This document shows positions 49,701 to 61,300 of a stretch of DNA of 64,000 nt, in pieces. The translations under genes and the position numbers were made by a program. The DNA lies in NCBI GenBank assembly GCA_947846985.1, contig CANTUZ010000004.1, positions 1,116,001-1,180,000 of the forward strand. The letters run 5' to 3'. How positions within the stretch are numbered: the stretch's first letter is position 1; each line of letters starts with the position of its first letter. The notes beneath the pieces are model-generated. The model worked only from the letters and a program-made list of their open reading frames with translations. It had not been told where the DNA came from and searched no databases. Source of the stretch: Fratercula arctica (lineage: Eukaryota; Chordata; Aves; Charadriiformes; Alcidae).

Positions 49701-52700
49701 GGCGTGCTCTGTCCCCGAGCTGGGCTGGCTTATGCCCTCCGAGTGCCAGCCATTGAGGGCAGCAGTCCTCACACCTATGTCCTTTCCCTGCTATTTTTAT
49801 CCCTAGACATCAGTTTTTACTCCGGCTTTTGGATCTGAAACCAAAATACGCATAAACAGCCAGATGAGAACGAGACAAGTGATAGAACAATTGCTTCGGA
49901 AGTTCAAGGTAACTGTGTGTTCGCAGCAGCAGCCGCAGGGGTGTTGTAGAAATGGTAACTCTGTGTCACACCAGTGTTGTGTGGAGGGCAGGAGGCACCT
50001 GGGAGGAGATAGTGCATGGGATGGAGCATGGAAAAATCTACACGGGCCATTTTTAAGGAACGAGTTGGCTCTATTTTACCAATGTCTCAGGGCTGTTTTG
50101 AGTCTAGAAGAGGTGTATGGGGTGTGCAGGGGAGCAAGAACTGCAGAAGGACTTCTCCATGAGCTCCCGCACAGGAGGGAAACGCTGCTGCGCTCCCAGC
50201 GTGTCCCAGCACAGGAGAAGGCACTTGGGTTCGTGGCCACGGCCGGGCTTCCCTCTAGCGACCAGCAAGAGCAACTGGGCTTTGCTTCAAACAAAGGGGA
50301 GTTCTCTGCTGGCCCGGCGGCTGGGACACGCTCTGTGGGATCCAGGCACACAGAAAGCTCTACGAAGTCAGAGCTACAACTAGTGCTGAAGAGCAGTGCC
50401 GTACTGTCTGAAACGACCTCTTTCTTTTTCCTGGAGTTTCTTTGGTACCATCTGCCATTAAATTATTATTATACCTGGTCAGAAACATATTTACTGTTGC
50501 TGCTGTGTGTTTCTCCAGTGTCTTTATTCTACATAGCTTCTTAGTGTTCAGTTTTTTGTAGTTCTCCGTTGAACTTCTCTAGAGGCTTTGCTCTTGCAGA
50601 GGCAGTTCTGCTGCTACTGAGTATGGTCAGTCTGAGCAGACTTCTCCTGTTTGTGTGTCACAGATCGAGAACAGCCCACACGAATTTGCACTTTACGTTA
50701 TCCACGCCTCCGGAGGTAAGTGTGGATCGCTTCCCTGGGAGCGATGGGGTTCCTGGTGGGCATCGGTCCTGGTCAGACAGCGGGGGCTCGGTGGGGCAGT
50801 TCAGCTTTTCCGGAGACCCCTTAGAGATGTGATATGTTCTGATGGAGGGGGAAAAACCGAATGCTTGTGTTGCGGGTGCTTGCGGTGTGCTGCCACGTGG
50901 CTGGTTCAGCTGAGCAGGCCTCCGTCCGTCCTGTAGTCCAAGGCCTATGTTTAAGATGCCTTTCTGCTCTGACGCTTGTTCTGCGCAGCCGCGCTGCACC
51001 TGGGGGATGCCGGGCTCCCACTGGGAGCGCTGTGGGATGTTTTACCTGCCAGGCTTGGATGGCAGTCCTGAATCACAGATGTCTAGTTAAAACTGTTTGT
51101 TCATGGGAAAGTGTTTACTTCTGCAAGACAGTGTCTACTCTGTTCCTGCAGGAAAAAAGAGATTTTTATGTTTATTGAAAGGAAGAGCTGAAAGAATGGG
51201 AGAGAACTGGTGGGCAAATACCATACGTGTCAAATTGTGGAGCTGAAATGATGTTTGAGAATTATAAAGTAGGTTTTGTTTCAGGAAATCGTGGCCAAAC
51301 TGGTGGGCCTAGGCCGAGTCTCCTACGTGCTTCCTTGGCCGCCAAAATTGCAACTTACTTGTTCTGCATCTACCCATTTCTTACAAAATGCATGGTGTGA
51401 GGTGCCACATCCTTCTGCAGATATGCCGGGGAGACTTGTTAGGTATCTAATAATTGCCCTTCAGTCAGAGGCAGGAGCTCCGTCCAGAACAAAGACTTCC
51501 GATTGTGTGCAGTATGTGGAGGCCCTGTGGTATGTTCTGCGCACCAAGGTGTTTCTTCCCAATCCCAGAAAAGAAGCAGCTGAGGAGTGGAGACGTTCCC
51601 TTACTGCACAGGCTCTTGCAGGGACCCTCGGAGAAGGTTGCCAAGTTTTTCCTGATGGACAGGGATGTGGAAGAGATTAGCAGTGACGTACGTATATCAG
51701 CAGTTCTAATGATTCACGATACTCTTCCCGGTTAGCTTTACTCCCTAATGGGGGTTCCTTGTCTCTTTGGCAGGTTGCTCAGTATATTCAATTTCATCTT
51801 CCCTTTTTGGAGTCGATTCTGCACAGAATAAATGAAGAAGAAGAACAGGAGATTCAACAGACAATTGCAAGGTGAAGAGCAGTAAAATGAGTGGGGTCCC
51901 TTTGAGTGCAGGAGAACATTTACAGTTACAGGTTGGCTCAAGATGTGAATGTGTTGATGTAGCGGAGCGGAGTTAGAACACACTGGGATCACTTCAGGGA
52001 AACTGGGTGGCATTTATAATCCTTCTATGTGCTGCATACCCAGATGAGCTGCTGCTGCTGAAGGTTCCAGGGTAAATACTGACTACATATGCATGGGGGG
52101 ATATTTCCAGAAAAATCAGGCTCTCGGGGTCACTTCTGTTGACTTCATTTGTCTTGTGAGCCTTGGGCTGGTTCCTCAGTCTCTACTTGCTGCTCTGTGT
52201 TTCCTGGGAGGGCGTAAGTGCAGCACGTACTGTGGGACGACCGAGGTAGCACAGCCTTTATGCTGGATTAGTGCCACATGGTTAATGTCCCTGTAAAATG
52301 TCACTTGGGATAAATGGCGAGTTCTGACAGCAGCTCCAAATGCACAAACGGGTACAAGTTAGAAACACACGGCTATTTCTGAACATCAAAATTTGAGTCC
52401 TGAGGTCAGGAGCAGTGAGAGTCTGTACCAGCTGTGCATCTGTTACCAAAGGACCACCTGATAATCACTCTGGATTGGAGTGGTGGGGAAATGTGAAGAA
52501 AAAAAAATCAAGAGCCATTGCCATTTTCTATCAGAAAAGCTTTCCTTAAGACATTTTTCAGGCATTCGACTAGCACAGGAGAATTTGGGTTCAAGTTTTG
52601 CAGGATTCTCTGTTATTTGAGCGCGTTCTCTCTCTTCTCATCTCAGGTACCTGAAAGAGAAGAGGTTGATAAACCAGCACCTTCGGAGCCGAACCGTTAA

Positions 52701-52722
52701 GAAAACAGAGACGACAGTTTGA
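40652..52722 (+). CDS. RASSF6: RASSF6, Ras association domain family member 6
   Basis: Ten coding exons join without phase conflict into 1,026 nt (341 aa plus stop): 40652-40722, 45776-45854, 46693-46844, 48755-48846, 49291-49475, 49807-49908, 50664-50715, 51569-51687, 51774-51871 and 52647-52722. Human RASSF6 isoforms are of similar size (about 337-369 aa). Family hallmarks are [14 protein letters not shown] near residue 25, [20 protein letters not shown] near 59-78, and [11 protein letters not shown] near 102. The Ras-association region covers roughly residues 180-280 ([14 protein letters not shown] within it). The C-terminal SARAH helix, about 285-335, includes [18 protein letters not shown]. 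Known role: a cytoplasmic adaptor that binds MST1/2 through SARAH, modulates Hippo signalling and p53/apoptosis, and restrains NF-kB. A TAA stop immediately precedes the chosen ATG (T at -3); Met6 at 40667 has a better context (A at -3). It is transcribed away from CXCL8 and towards AFP. Confidence 0.95.
45776..45854 (+). CDS. RASSF6: RASSF6 coding exon 2
   Basis: 79 nt between TATTCTAG and GTAAGG. It encodes [20 protein letters not shown] and QLTHNQ. It follows an intron of about 5 kb. Confidence 0.9.
46693..46844 (+). CDS. RASSF6: RASSF6 coding exon 3
   Basis: 152 nt from TTTCTCCAG to GTAAGA. It carries the conserved [20 protein letters not shown] block and ends in FFPGK plus two bases of an arginine codon. 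Confidence 0.93.
48755..48846 (+). CDS. RASSF6: RASSF6 coding exon 4
   Basis: 92 nt. It begins by completing Arg, then [17 protein letters not shown], and ends with a Lys/Glu-rich segment at a GGTGAG donor. Confidence 0.93.
49291..49475 (+). CDS. RASSF6: RASSF6 coding exon 5
   Basis: 185 nt, clearly more GC-rich than the neighbouring exons (an Ala/Arg/Gly-rich middle). It ends with [20 protein letters not shown], the entry into the Ras-association region. Confidence 0.92.
49807..49908 (+). CDS. RASSF6: RASSF6 coding exon 6 (Ras association)
   Basis: 102 nt, phase 0 at both ends: [20 protein letters not shown] and then [15 protein letters not shown] 226-codon reading frame runs past the GTAACT donor into the intron and is not coding there. 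Confidence 0.94.
50664..50715 (+). CDS. RASSF6: RASSF6 coding exon 7 (Ras association)
   Basis: 52 nt from TGTCACAG to GTAAGT, encoding [17 protein letters not shown]. Confidence 0.92.
51569..51687 (+). CDS. RASSF6: RASSF6 coding exon 8 (end of Ras association)
   Basis: 119 nt between AATCCCAG and GTACGT. It includes [20 protein letters not shown] and [12 protein letters not shown]. Confidence 0.92.
51774..51871 (+). CDS. RASSF6: RASSF6 coding exon 9 (SARAH)
   Basis: 98 nt between TTTGGCAG and GTGAAG. It encodes [20 protein letters not shown] followed by a run of four Glu, forming most of the SARAH helix. The preceding intron is only 86 nt. Confidence 0.93.
52647..52722 (+). CDS. RASSF6: RASSF6 last coding exon
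   Basis: After CATCTCAG it encodes [12 protein letters not shown], a basic tail ([12 protein letters not shown]) and TGA at 52720-52722. Confidence 0.93.
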
Positions 52723-53083
52723 TGAGAAGGGGCTGTTGCGAACACCCCACGCGCTGCCTTGGCCCAAGGGAGGTCGGGACGTTTGCTTGAAGGTGCCAGG
52801 ACTGGAGAGGGCGCGAAGCCTGGGGGGGTTCAAGAGCTGAAGATTCTCGTGACAAATACGCGAACGATGGTGACCCCACTCCTCCCCAGCCCCGGAAGCC
52901 AAGCTGGGAACCACCTACGGAGATGCACTGGATCCCTCACAAGACAGATGCTGAATCTTGCTTGAAACTTAGGATAGGAAAAAAAAAAACCACCTGTGAA
53001 AAGCACAAGGCTTTAAAAGCTACGAATTTACAAACTATTATGGAAAGTCTAGCATGTAAGAAAAATATTGCAATAACCAATGT

Positions 53084-53197
53084 GTTAATCATACAGAAAA
53101 TACTAAAATAAGTATATGGTTTTCCTTCTATTAGAGAAATGTTAATCATACAGAAAATACTAAAATAAGTATATGGTTTTCCTTCTATTAGAGAAAT
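53084..53197 (+). repeat. exact 57-bp tandem duplication in the RASSF6 3'UTR
   Basis: Unit 53084-53140 is followed directly by an identical copy at 53141-53197. The unit begins gttaatcatacagaaaatac and ends ttagagaaat. The two copies show no differences, so the event is recent, or the site is a polymorphic VNTR or an assembly duplication. Confidence 0.95.
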
Positions 53198-53758
53198 GTT
53201 GAATTCGGTTAGGAGGAAGCTCTTCCGTAGAGGTAAGTGGTGTGAAGTGTTTGTCTCCAGGATGGCACTTGGGCTTTTCACTTACCTTCAACACCTGTGC
53301 AAGAGACCTGAGATCCCACTGGCTCCATGTTGCTCGATGCCCAACCTGGTTCAGCTTTCAGCTACTGGTAGAAAAATGTGAGTGGGAACCCTCCCGCTTC
53401 ACAGCCGCTCAGCACCGCAACGCACGCGGGGATTTGGCTCTGAGATACCTCCAGAGCTGCTGAGTAAGAGCTGCCACTAAATCCTGCTGCGGCTGCTTGA
53501 TCTGGTGCTGGGAGACACCTGGGCGTTGGTGGTTGTTGGAGGCAATGATTTGGGGTTACTTCCCGTGGTTTCTGTGTGCGGAGGGAAATGAGGAGTGTCC
53601 AGCGAGGACTGCACATGGCTGCCGTGGCGGGGCCGGGCTGGCCCTTCCCGTGGGGGCAGTTTTGGGACAGTGGCCCCAGCGCAGTGTGCAGTAGCCATCT
53701 GTCAGATCCTGTCTGCTTCAGGCCTGCTGAATATTGAAGCTCAAATTGTAGAGATGTA

Positions 53759-53764
53759 AATAAA
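53759..53764 (+). terminator. RASSF6: polyadenylation signal of RASSF6
   Basis: AATAAA followed by a TG-containing stretch. A second AATAAA at 53919-53924 could be an alternative distal site. Confidence 0.65.
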
Positions 53765-54192
53765 ATGCAACTTGTGCACAATTAATTGCCCCCCTGTGTT
53801 AGCTATCGTTAGATGCTGTGTCTCGCCCCGGCTGCCTTTGGCTTAGGCAGGTAACAAGACAAACACCGTGACAGGGGCGAAATCAACCTGCAGAAAATGT
53901 TGCCTGGAAACCAAGTGGAATAAATCAAATACGAAAAACTTTGTTCCCTGAGATGACGGTACTTGGATGGTAATTAAAAATGAAAAGTCAATCTGTTAAT
54001 TGAAGTTGTTGTGGTTGGGGCAAGGGGTGTACTTCAATGTATGGTCTGTTACAATCCTGCCCAGGCAAATAATTATGGGGGAGGGAGCACGGAGGGGAGA
54101 AATGGAAGTGATCCGGCAGGGAAGATGGGTGGTATTGAGTAACAGGCGCCTCGAGGGGCAAATTAAAGTTCCTCAAAGAGCAGGGAGTGCCC

Positions 54193-54234
54193 GGGTGGGG
54201 GCGCAGGGGCTGTGGGGGGCGCTGGGGAATGGGG
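54193..54234 (+). other. G-rich tract with quadruplex potential
   Basis: Six or more runs of three to six G within 42 bases, separated by short loops. Confidence 0.6.
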
Positions 54235-55011
54235 TACACGCACACTGGAGCAGACCCCACGCGGTGCTTCTGCCGCCTTCCGCTGCGACTGCTGTGAGGA
54301 AATGAGCAGCCTTTTGCGCAGCAATAGTGAGGTGGCTCGAGCTGCTGTGGGCTCAGGAGGGAATGGTAGCCTAAGTGTTCTGGCACACAAGAGGCTGGTT
54401 CTGTAACAACTTCTGTTGTGTAACGTCCGAAGGTGCAGTATGAGAATATCGCAATACAAAATATAATTCCTTGGGCTGTGATAAAAAGACAAATCAACAC
54501 ACAGACGATGTGGAAAAGGAAATACTCTCAAGGACCTTTGTGTACACAATTCCTAAGTTGAGCTATTTTTTGCCCCCACCCCATGTTAAATATTTGAATG
54601 GTTTTTATTTCACTTGTCCGGCCAAATTGGGGCTGAAAGATGCTGGAGAAGAACTACGGCGCGTGGCCCAGGGCCCGGGCTCTGCTGGGGTTAAGGGCTA
54701 CCGCAGTCAGGCGCTGCCTGCCGTGGCCTTAGTTGTTGGTGAACGCGGTGCACATGGAAATGAGTTGCTTTAGACAAATAACAGCCAGGAACAGGTGAAG
54801 AATTTATTCCAAATCATTATTGGGTATTCAAGGTTAGACAGCAATGGAAAACAGGAGAGAGAGGAACGGGTTGTTGAGAGCCGAAGCCGTGACCCACAGG
54901 GACAGGAACTAGAGTACGGATCTCACCTCGGCTTGTGCTGCCCACCTCCCCCAGGAGAAAAACCTGAACTCAGCACAGGGTTTCTAAAAACAGCTGGAAA
55001 CCCAAATCGCT

Positions 55012-55028
55012 CCCCCCCCCCCCCCCCC
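55012..55028. repeat. 17-base poly-C homopolymer
   Basis: An uninterrupted C run. The exact length is likely to vary or to be affected by sequencing error. Confidence 0.9.
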
Positions 55029-57571
55029 ATTCCAGCAGACGCATCTTAATCAGAACATCAACCCCTGAGAAAAGCCTGGGTGGGGAGGGGCCCGCGCCGC
55101 CCACCCGGCCCTTGGTTTGGCGCTGGAAGGGGCACAGCGGCTCGGGCAGAGCCTGTTCCGTGTCGGTCGGTGTCTCGGGCAGCTCCCCACCTCGCCCAGG
55201 TGGATGATCCTGGTGTTTTATTCCCCTTCCAGCCACCAATCGGCTGCTTTTTGCTCTGGGATCAGTGTTTTTTTGGTATATGAAGATTTCCAAGTGCCTG
55301 CAGGTTTTCTCATTAAACAGGCAGCCCCGAGCTATTTGAGCTTTCCTTTGCGTGTTTTTGGGATGGTTGGCTGTTACCCTTGTTCCCTTTGCACCGAGAT
55401 GCTCTCCAGGTACGCGAGATTGCTCCCGAGACTCCAGCCAAGTCCTTCGCAGAGGTGGGGAAAACGAAACCGTGACCCGTGTGTGACCCAGCTCCTGATG
55501 CTGTTTTATCTGCGGCTGCGCTCGTACCCCCGGTACGAGAGCACAAAGTCAGGCTTCAATTAGCAGCAAAGGGCTGGTGACTGTGTCAGTGTGGGGTTTG
55601 AGGGCGTTGTTACCGCACAGCTCCCTCCTCAGCAGAGCCCCTCCACGGAAACGGTGCAGCTGCTTCGTCCGACCTGTGTCGTCTGGGAAATTTGTCCTCA
55701 CAGAAAGCAGCTGGTTTGTCCTAGCCAGTTTCTCTAATTCACCAAACTGATTTTGACCCAGAAATGCTGCGAAGGGATTCCCAGCAGCGCGTCTCCGTCT
55801 TGCTGGCAGCCACCCAGCTAACGAGTGGGTTTCCTTCGCTTCGTTTATACCTTAATGAAAACGCTGCCCAGCAGCGTACGCAGGGCAGGTCCCGCTGCAA
55901 CTCGGGTTGGTCGACTTCTCCAATGTGACCCTGAAACCTTCTCCCTGCTGGTAATACTTCGAGCTGTTTGGGCAACGTTTCTTTATCTTACAGGTATTAA
56001 CAAATACCTCGTGGATAATTGCTGCTCGGTTTGTCCACCGAAAGAATCGGGTACTCAGGTGTCTCTTCCTTTGAGCTAAAGGTTTGCAGAAAACACATTT
56101 CTTTATTTCAGTACTGGTTTGGACATGTGATTTTTAACATGCCTTCTGATTTTTTTTAAGATAAAAAGAAAGTAAAAACCCGAAAGCTGTTTCTGTGTCA
56201 AACCCTGGAGCGTGAGTCTGGCAGCCTCCCGGGCCTTTCTCGGAGCGTTGGTCTGCGGAGCCGCTGCGGCAGCAGCTCCTGCTCTGCCCCTTCCATCTCC
56301 TTTTGCTCATTTTTCATCTTTTCCTGTGCTTAAAGGCAACTCTACAACTCCCCGAGAACAGCCCAATTAGTGAGTAAGTGTGTTGTCTTTCAAGGACAGT
56401 GCTATAAAAATGCAAAAATAATTATTTGCTGATTGAAAAATAATTTAAAGTGGTTACAGGCAGATTTTCTTAATTTGATCTCATTTGCGTTTATGGCTCA
56501 GAAGCTTAAGATTTAAAATGCCTTTTTTTTTTTTTTTGGATGTGTGATTATTTGGTCTAAGCAAAATACATTCCATAATGTAAGACGGTGGCCACAGCTC
56601 AACCCTGATTTTTCATCCATTGACCTTATTCTTTCAGCAGATTTCTTTAAGGTGCTGCACCCCTCGCCCCGCGCTTAAACTGGCTTTAAGTTCAATTGGT
56701 GTAAATTTTGTGTGTTCCTGATCATTTTGAATCAGCGATAGGAGCCAGAAATGAGGTGTTTGCCTACGGGTTTCTCCCCCATTTGAATAAAATGAACAGA
56801 CGCGTTTAATGTGCAGGTAAGCTGAGCGCTGCGAGCACCCGGGTTTGCGGCTCACAGGCCCAGCAGGGTCCAGGTGAGGAGCTCAGCGGATCCTGTGCGG
56901 GAATCGGATGTTTAATTGTCAGGCACTTTTTTCTTTTATTGTGAGGCTGCTTCTACCTTGTTCGCGGCAGCAGACGGGACGGTGGCAGAGCTGCAGCTGG
57001 TGCAAACCGTCAGGACTTGGTTAAGATTCGTGAGTAAAGAGCCACAACTTTGTTTTCTCCGCTGTGACAAATCATCTGTTCCTGTTTATACGTCAGGAAC
57101 TTTTAGCAACGATACGCTCCCTGTTGAGCTTGCGAGACTTCCCATCACTCAGCAGGTGTCTGCCGCTCTGCTGTGCAAGGGCTTTATGCCGACAACAGTT
57201 TTTCACTTCTTTTTATGAGTTCTGGACCCTGGGGAAAAAAAAAAAAAGGCAAAATAGGTGTGAGCAATAGGTTCAGGCGATGACGTACTTGTGAAGAAGG
57301 TAAAGGAGTGTGGCAGCTGTAGGTGGTGTTTGATAATCTTTGCAAGTTGTGTACAAACAGTGTGTAGGTGGAGTGCGTAAACACATAGCGCTATGTTTAA
57401 CAGATGGTTCGCTTTCACTGTTCAGCTCAGATGGCCTTAAAAGATTGGTATTTGTCGGAAAAATCCCGAAATAGTTCAGTTGGGAAGAGTTAGAAAGGTT
57501 CTTTGAGAGAGGCTGTTGGGTGTATTCAGAGGTGGAAATTTGTTGCTAATAGAAGAGAGAATTGTCTATAT

Positions 57572-57577
57572 TTTATT
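57572..57577 (-). terminator. AFP: candidate AFP polyadenylation signal
   Basis: AATAAA on the minus strand, about 650 nt beyond the last recognised AFP exon. Another minus-strand AATAAA lies near 56934. Neither can be confirmed without the last exon. Confidence 0.25.
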
Positions 57578-58226
57578 ATTTAAAGCAAAGGAAAGACTTG
57601 GGGAAAGAGAGAGCACGGCCCAAGGGTCGTGGGTGGTTTGTTGAGGTCCAGTTAAGGAATATCTGGGAGCGAGCGAGATGAGAAGTAGGCAGAAGCATGT
57701 TTACTGGAGGGTACAGAGAAGCCGAAGTAGCTCGGCTGCACGAAGTTCAGAGAGCTCAAATAAGGCAGGAAAGGCGAGGAAAGCAGAGGAAGGGCGAATA
57801 CCCAGGGAAAATGCTTTGACCTATAATTTGAATATCTCCTCTCTCCGTGTTGCAGAGGAGCTTTTCAAGAGGGATTCAGTCAAGAGCTGTCAGCCAGGGA
57901 AAGACCTTGGCCCGCGTCCTTCAGCTGGGCAAGTGCCAGTCCCTCCCCAGAAGCAGCAGATGTAGCTGCCTCCCTGTGTACAAACAGCTGCACATAAACA
58001 CCAGGCTCATCAGACACCTTCTCTAGTGGCTGCTCAGCTGGTCACAGTTCTGCTTGTGCGGGCAAGAAAGTTTGTCTTTGGAAATGTGACGGCGGGAATT
58101 CTGGCTTAGCCCGGGCTTTGCTTTTGCTGCTTAATGGAGACATTTACGCTCCTTGCGCGTACCCTGTTTCTGGGTTTATACTTTGCGTTTTGATTCAGAA
58201 AGTGTGGGTGAAAACAGAAACGCTAC

Positions 58227-58359
58227 CTCTTGCCCGAAACACGCCTGGCGGTTTTCTTCTCTGCAGCAGCGCTCCCTCATGGCAGTGAAGGCGGCCGTGA
58301 CGGAGGTCAGCTGCTCCTGGCTGATCTGGGGCTTGTATTTGATGAGGGTGACGAGCATT
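58227..58359 (-). CDS. AFP: AFP exon 13
   Basis: 133 nt from CTCCTGCAG to GAGGTAGCG. It encodes MLVTLIKYKPQISQEQLTSV and RERCCREENRQACFGQE, the last cysteine pair region of domain III. Confidence 0.92.
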
Positions 58360-61300
58360 CTGCAGGAGAAGCACAGCCAGCCCCGTGAAGCTGGGAGGGG
58401 AGCGCAGGGCGTGGGAAGCGCTTCCCAAACGCTTCCCCTGCCGAGCCCCTCTTCTGTTGCCGCACGCTGCAGTTCGGCAGCTTGGGCACTTGTATTCACC
58501 ACCCAAACACCTATTTGCAGCAGGGAGCGAAGAGGCGCCCCGTTCCCCTGTGACACAAATCATCACTGCTCAGTTCTGGAGTTGCTCCCCCATGAATAAA
58601 CCGCGCAGATGGTGTCTGTGGTGCGCACCGCTCCACAGGCTCCAGGACAGGATGGGCTTTCTTTCCTTGCAGGTTTACCCCGAGCAAGGCAACCGAACAC
58701 CGGAGCTTGTCAGAGACTGAAGGAGCGCACGGGATGAGAAGAAACGTTTGGGCTTTCCCGTTCTGGGAAATGAGCCCTAATTAAGCCATAAAGGCCATGC
58801 CCTACTTCAGGCAGCAGCTTCCTTGTTCTTCTGCTGTCTTTTATGCCGAGCCTCCTGCGGTTCCCGTCCAGGCCGGGGGAGGGCAGGGGTAGCAGACCTG
58901 ACTTCGGACGCCTATTGCTTCCGTTCTGGAGGGGCTTAGACCAGTACTTCCTTCTAACCCAAGGCACGTAAATGTAGGTTGAAGCCGATAGCGGAAGAAA
59001 CTGGGACCAATGCGAGCGGTTTAGAAAAGGAGCTTGGCAGAGGGGTTGAGGGGTGTGTGGCTGTTTGTCCAATGGCGTATTCCCGCAGAAGACGGCCAGC
59101 CAGGGCGGAGAGGGGAAAGGTGAGCATTGCCAGGGTAAGAATAGGAACAAGAGGGGTAACAGAGATAAAACGGGCATCTCTTACTCCTGCTTCTTGTGCT
59201 GTAACTTCTCCTCTTCAGTCGTACACAAGTCTTCCTGGAAAGTGAACAGACCGGGCGTCAAGGATAAGGGCACGTAATTCTCATCCGTTTCCAGTTTCCC
59301 CATGCACGGCCTCCGGAAAGCATAGGAGCTGCTACAGCACTGGCAAACCCCTGGGTTTATGGGGTCGGTCAGGTGTCTTCTGCATATTTCTCCAAGCACG
59401 AGATCCAGCTTTACCAAGAGAAGGGAAAAAAACAATTTTACGTTATTATTCATTTTTGAAAATCGCTGAAAAACAGGCTGCTCTTAGTAGAGTTATAGAA
59501 CGTAACTGAGAAATGAAATTAAACCTTGTGTGTAAGACAGACAGCAGTCTGTATTCCTACTGAGTGCTGAGTGCCGTCAGTGCAAAAATGGCTCAGGTTG
59601 TTCAGAATGAATACGTACATGCAGTTTTAGGGACTGTCCTTTGGGCATAGAAATGATGAGATTCCTTCGTGAAACCACGCCTGCGTTTGACTTGTGTTCA
59701 CCAGCCGGGTTTCTGCGGGTATGGGCTGCTCTTGGGAACCTGACGGTGTACAGAGGGGTGGCTGGAGAACAGCATGAAGCTTTGGAAGAAATTTGGCTTA
59801 CGGGCCTGGAGAATTCGTATGGAAGAGCTGTACAAAATCGATCGTTTTCCTAGAGCACTATGACTTCAGGCATCTAGAAAGGATGAACTCGGACAAGAGA
59901 TTGCTGGCTTCAGAGGGAGCAGGGTCGACGGCCTGCGCTGCGTAACCCTTAACTGCCGCCCACGACTCTGTCCGTTTCCTCATCCTCCTGTAGACTAATT
60001 GGAGCTTTAACTTCAGTGATGCCAAGTTATGCTCACTTCGGGCATGGAAGTACATCTTCAGGCCAGTTTAACAGCTCAGTGAATATTTTCCTCATTTACC
60101 TTTACTCCAGGCAGCAGGATTTGTGACGCTTGCAAGAAAAAGTAGGACCGAGATACAGAAGAACAACACTCACGTTTTCCTCGGCACAAGGCAGCAGCTT
60201 GTCCTGGCTTAACTGGCAGCATTTGGAGCCGATTGTAGTCATTTGCTTGGTGAATTTGATCAGCTCTGCGGATGTCAGCTGAGGCATCTTCTTGGTGAAG
60301 CTCATGAGAAGCCTGAAATGACAATTTCTTTGCTGTTGGCGTGTGGGTTCCAGCTGGCAGCAGTGAGCGAGCTGCTGTGCAAAGCTCCAGCCAAAGCCCA
60401 CAGAAGGCTCATTAGCACAAGGGCAGGACCAAGCCTGGGGTTTATGCGCTCCCGTAGGCAAGTGTCAGCCTGCTCTGTTTGCTTGAGCTCTTGCCTTTTT
60501 CTGACCAGTCTCTTACCAGGTTAAACACATGAAATTAAGGATAGCGTGGCCAGTTGTGTGTTGGCGGGCCCTCTCCCCAGACGGTACCCACGCGTTTCCA
60601 GTGTTGTGCATTTCCCTGGGAGCGTAGGGAGCTTCTCTAACAACAAAACTGAACCCGAGCGACTTCTTGGCAGAAGGTAAGCTCAAAAAAGTTCACTTCT
60701 TTGTTGTTTTTTTTTTTTTTTTTCTCCTTTAAAAACCCCTGTGCTTATTAACCATCGTGGCCAGGAAAATGTTAACAACGATAGAAGGGGCAGCAGCAGC
60801 CCACCAGGTTTGTTGGAAACCTCTAGTCCCCGAGGTCTTTTGAAGGTCAGAGATGCACGGGAGAGCAGAAAGCCCGATGCACCTCCCAGAGACGGCTGGC
60901 TGAAGCCTAGCTTTAAGTACGCAAGCAGTTCAGAGGTTTCACGGAGATTGCTCACATACTTGAAGTTAGGCATGTGCTAATTAACATTGCAAATCAGGGC
61001 CAAAGTTCCTCCAGGAGGCTTGTGCCTGCACGCTGCGTTTAAGCGTAGTATATGGTTCAGCTAGTCGCGTTTTTTCTGGCTGCTGGAGTCAGATTTTTGC
61101 TAGAATTGTTAATGTTTACATCTGCTGTGGGAGCTGGATAGAGCAAAGTCTTTTGCAAAAGACACAGCAACTGCCTTTTGGGCAAATTTACAACTCCTAG
61201 GTTAGAGCTCACAGCTGAAAATGCAACTATAAAGTAAGAACGTCACAGGAAAGACGGACAGGACAGCGATCAAGTCGTTGCTTTAACGCTTCGTGAGTTG

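Larger units (their letters stand above)
52723..53780 (+). other. RASSF6: RASSF6 3'UTR
   Basis: About 1.05 kb from the stop to the first good poly(A) signal. It contains the 57-bp tandem duplication and no meaningful ORF. Confidence 0.7.
53781..58175. other. region between RASSF6 and AFP 3' ends
   Basis: The two genes converge here. No recognisable coding exon was found. The last AFP exon and its 3'UTR probably occupy part of it. It contains G-rich and C-rich tracts, a 15-base T run at 56523-56537, and moderately GC-rich sequence. Confidence 0.5.

Noticed and set aside
49864..50544. 226-codon plus-strand reading frame
   Set aside because: Only its first 15 codons are RASSF6 exon 6; the rest is intron after the GTAACT donor.
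53988..54549. overlapping 170- and 128-codon minus-strand frames
   Set aside because: They fall on a G/C-rich low-complexity tract that lacks stop codons for compositional reasons; the proline/serine-rich translation is not protein-like.
57650..57735. possible AFP terminal exon after a minus-strand GTGCAG acceptor
   Set aside because: The phase-0 translation (PSYFGFSVPSSK...) has no resemblance to the albumin-family tail. Other acceptors near 58050 gave equally unconvincing tails.
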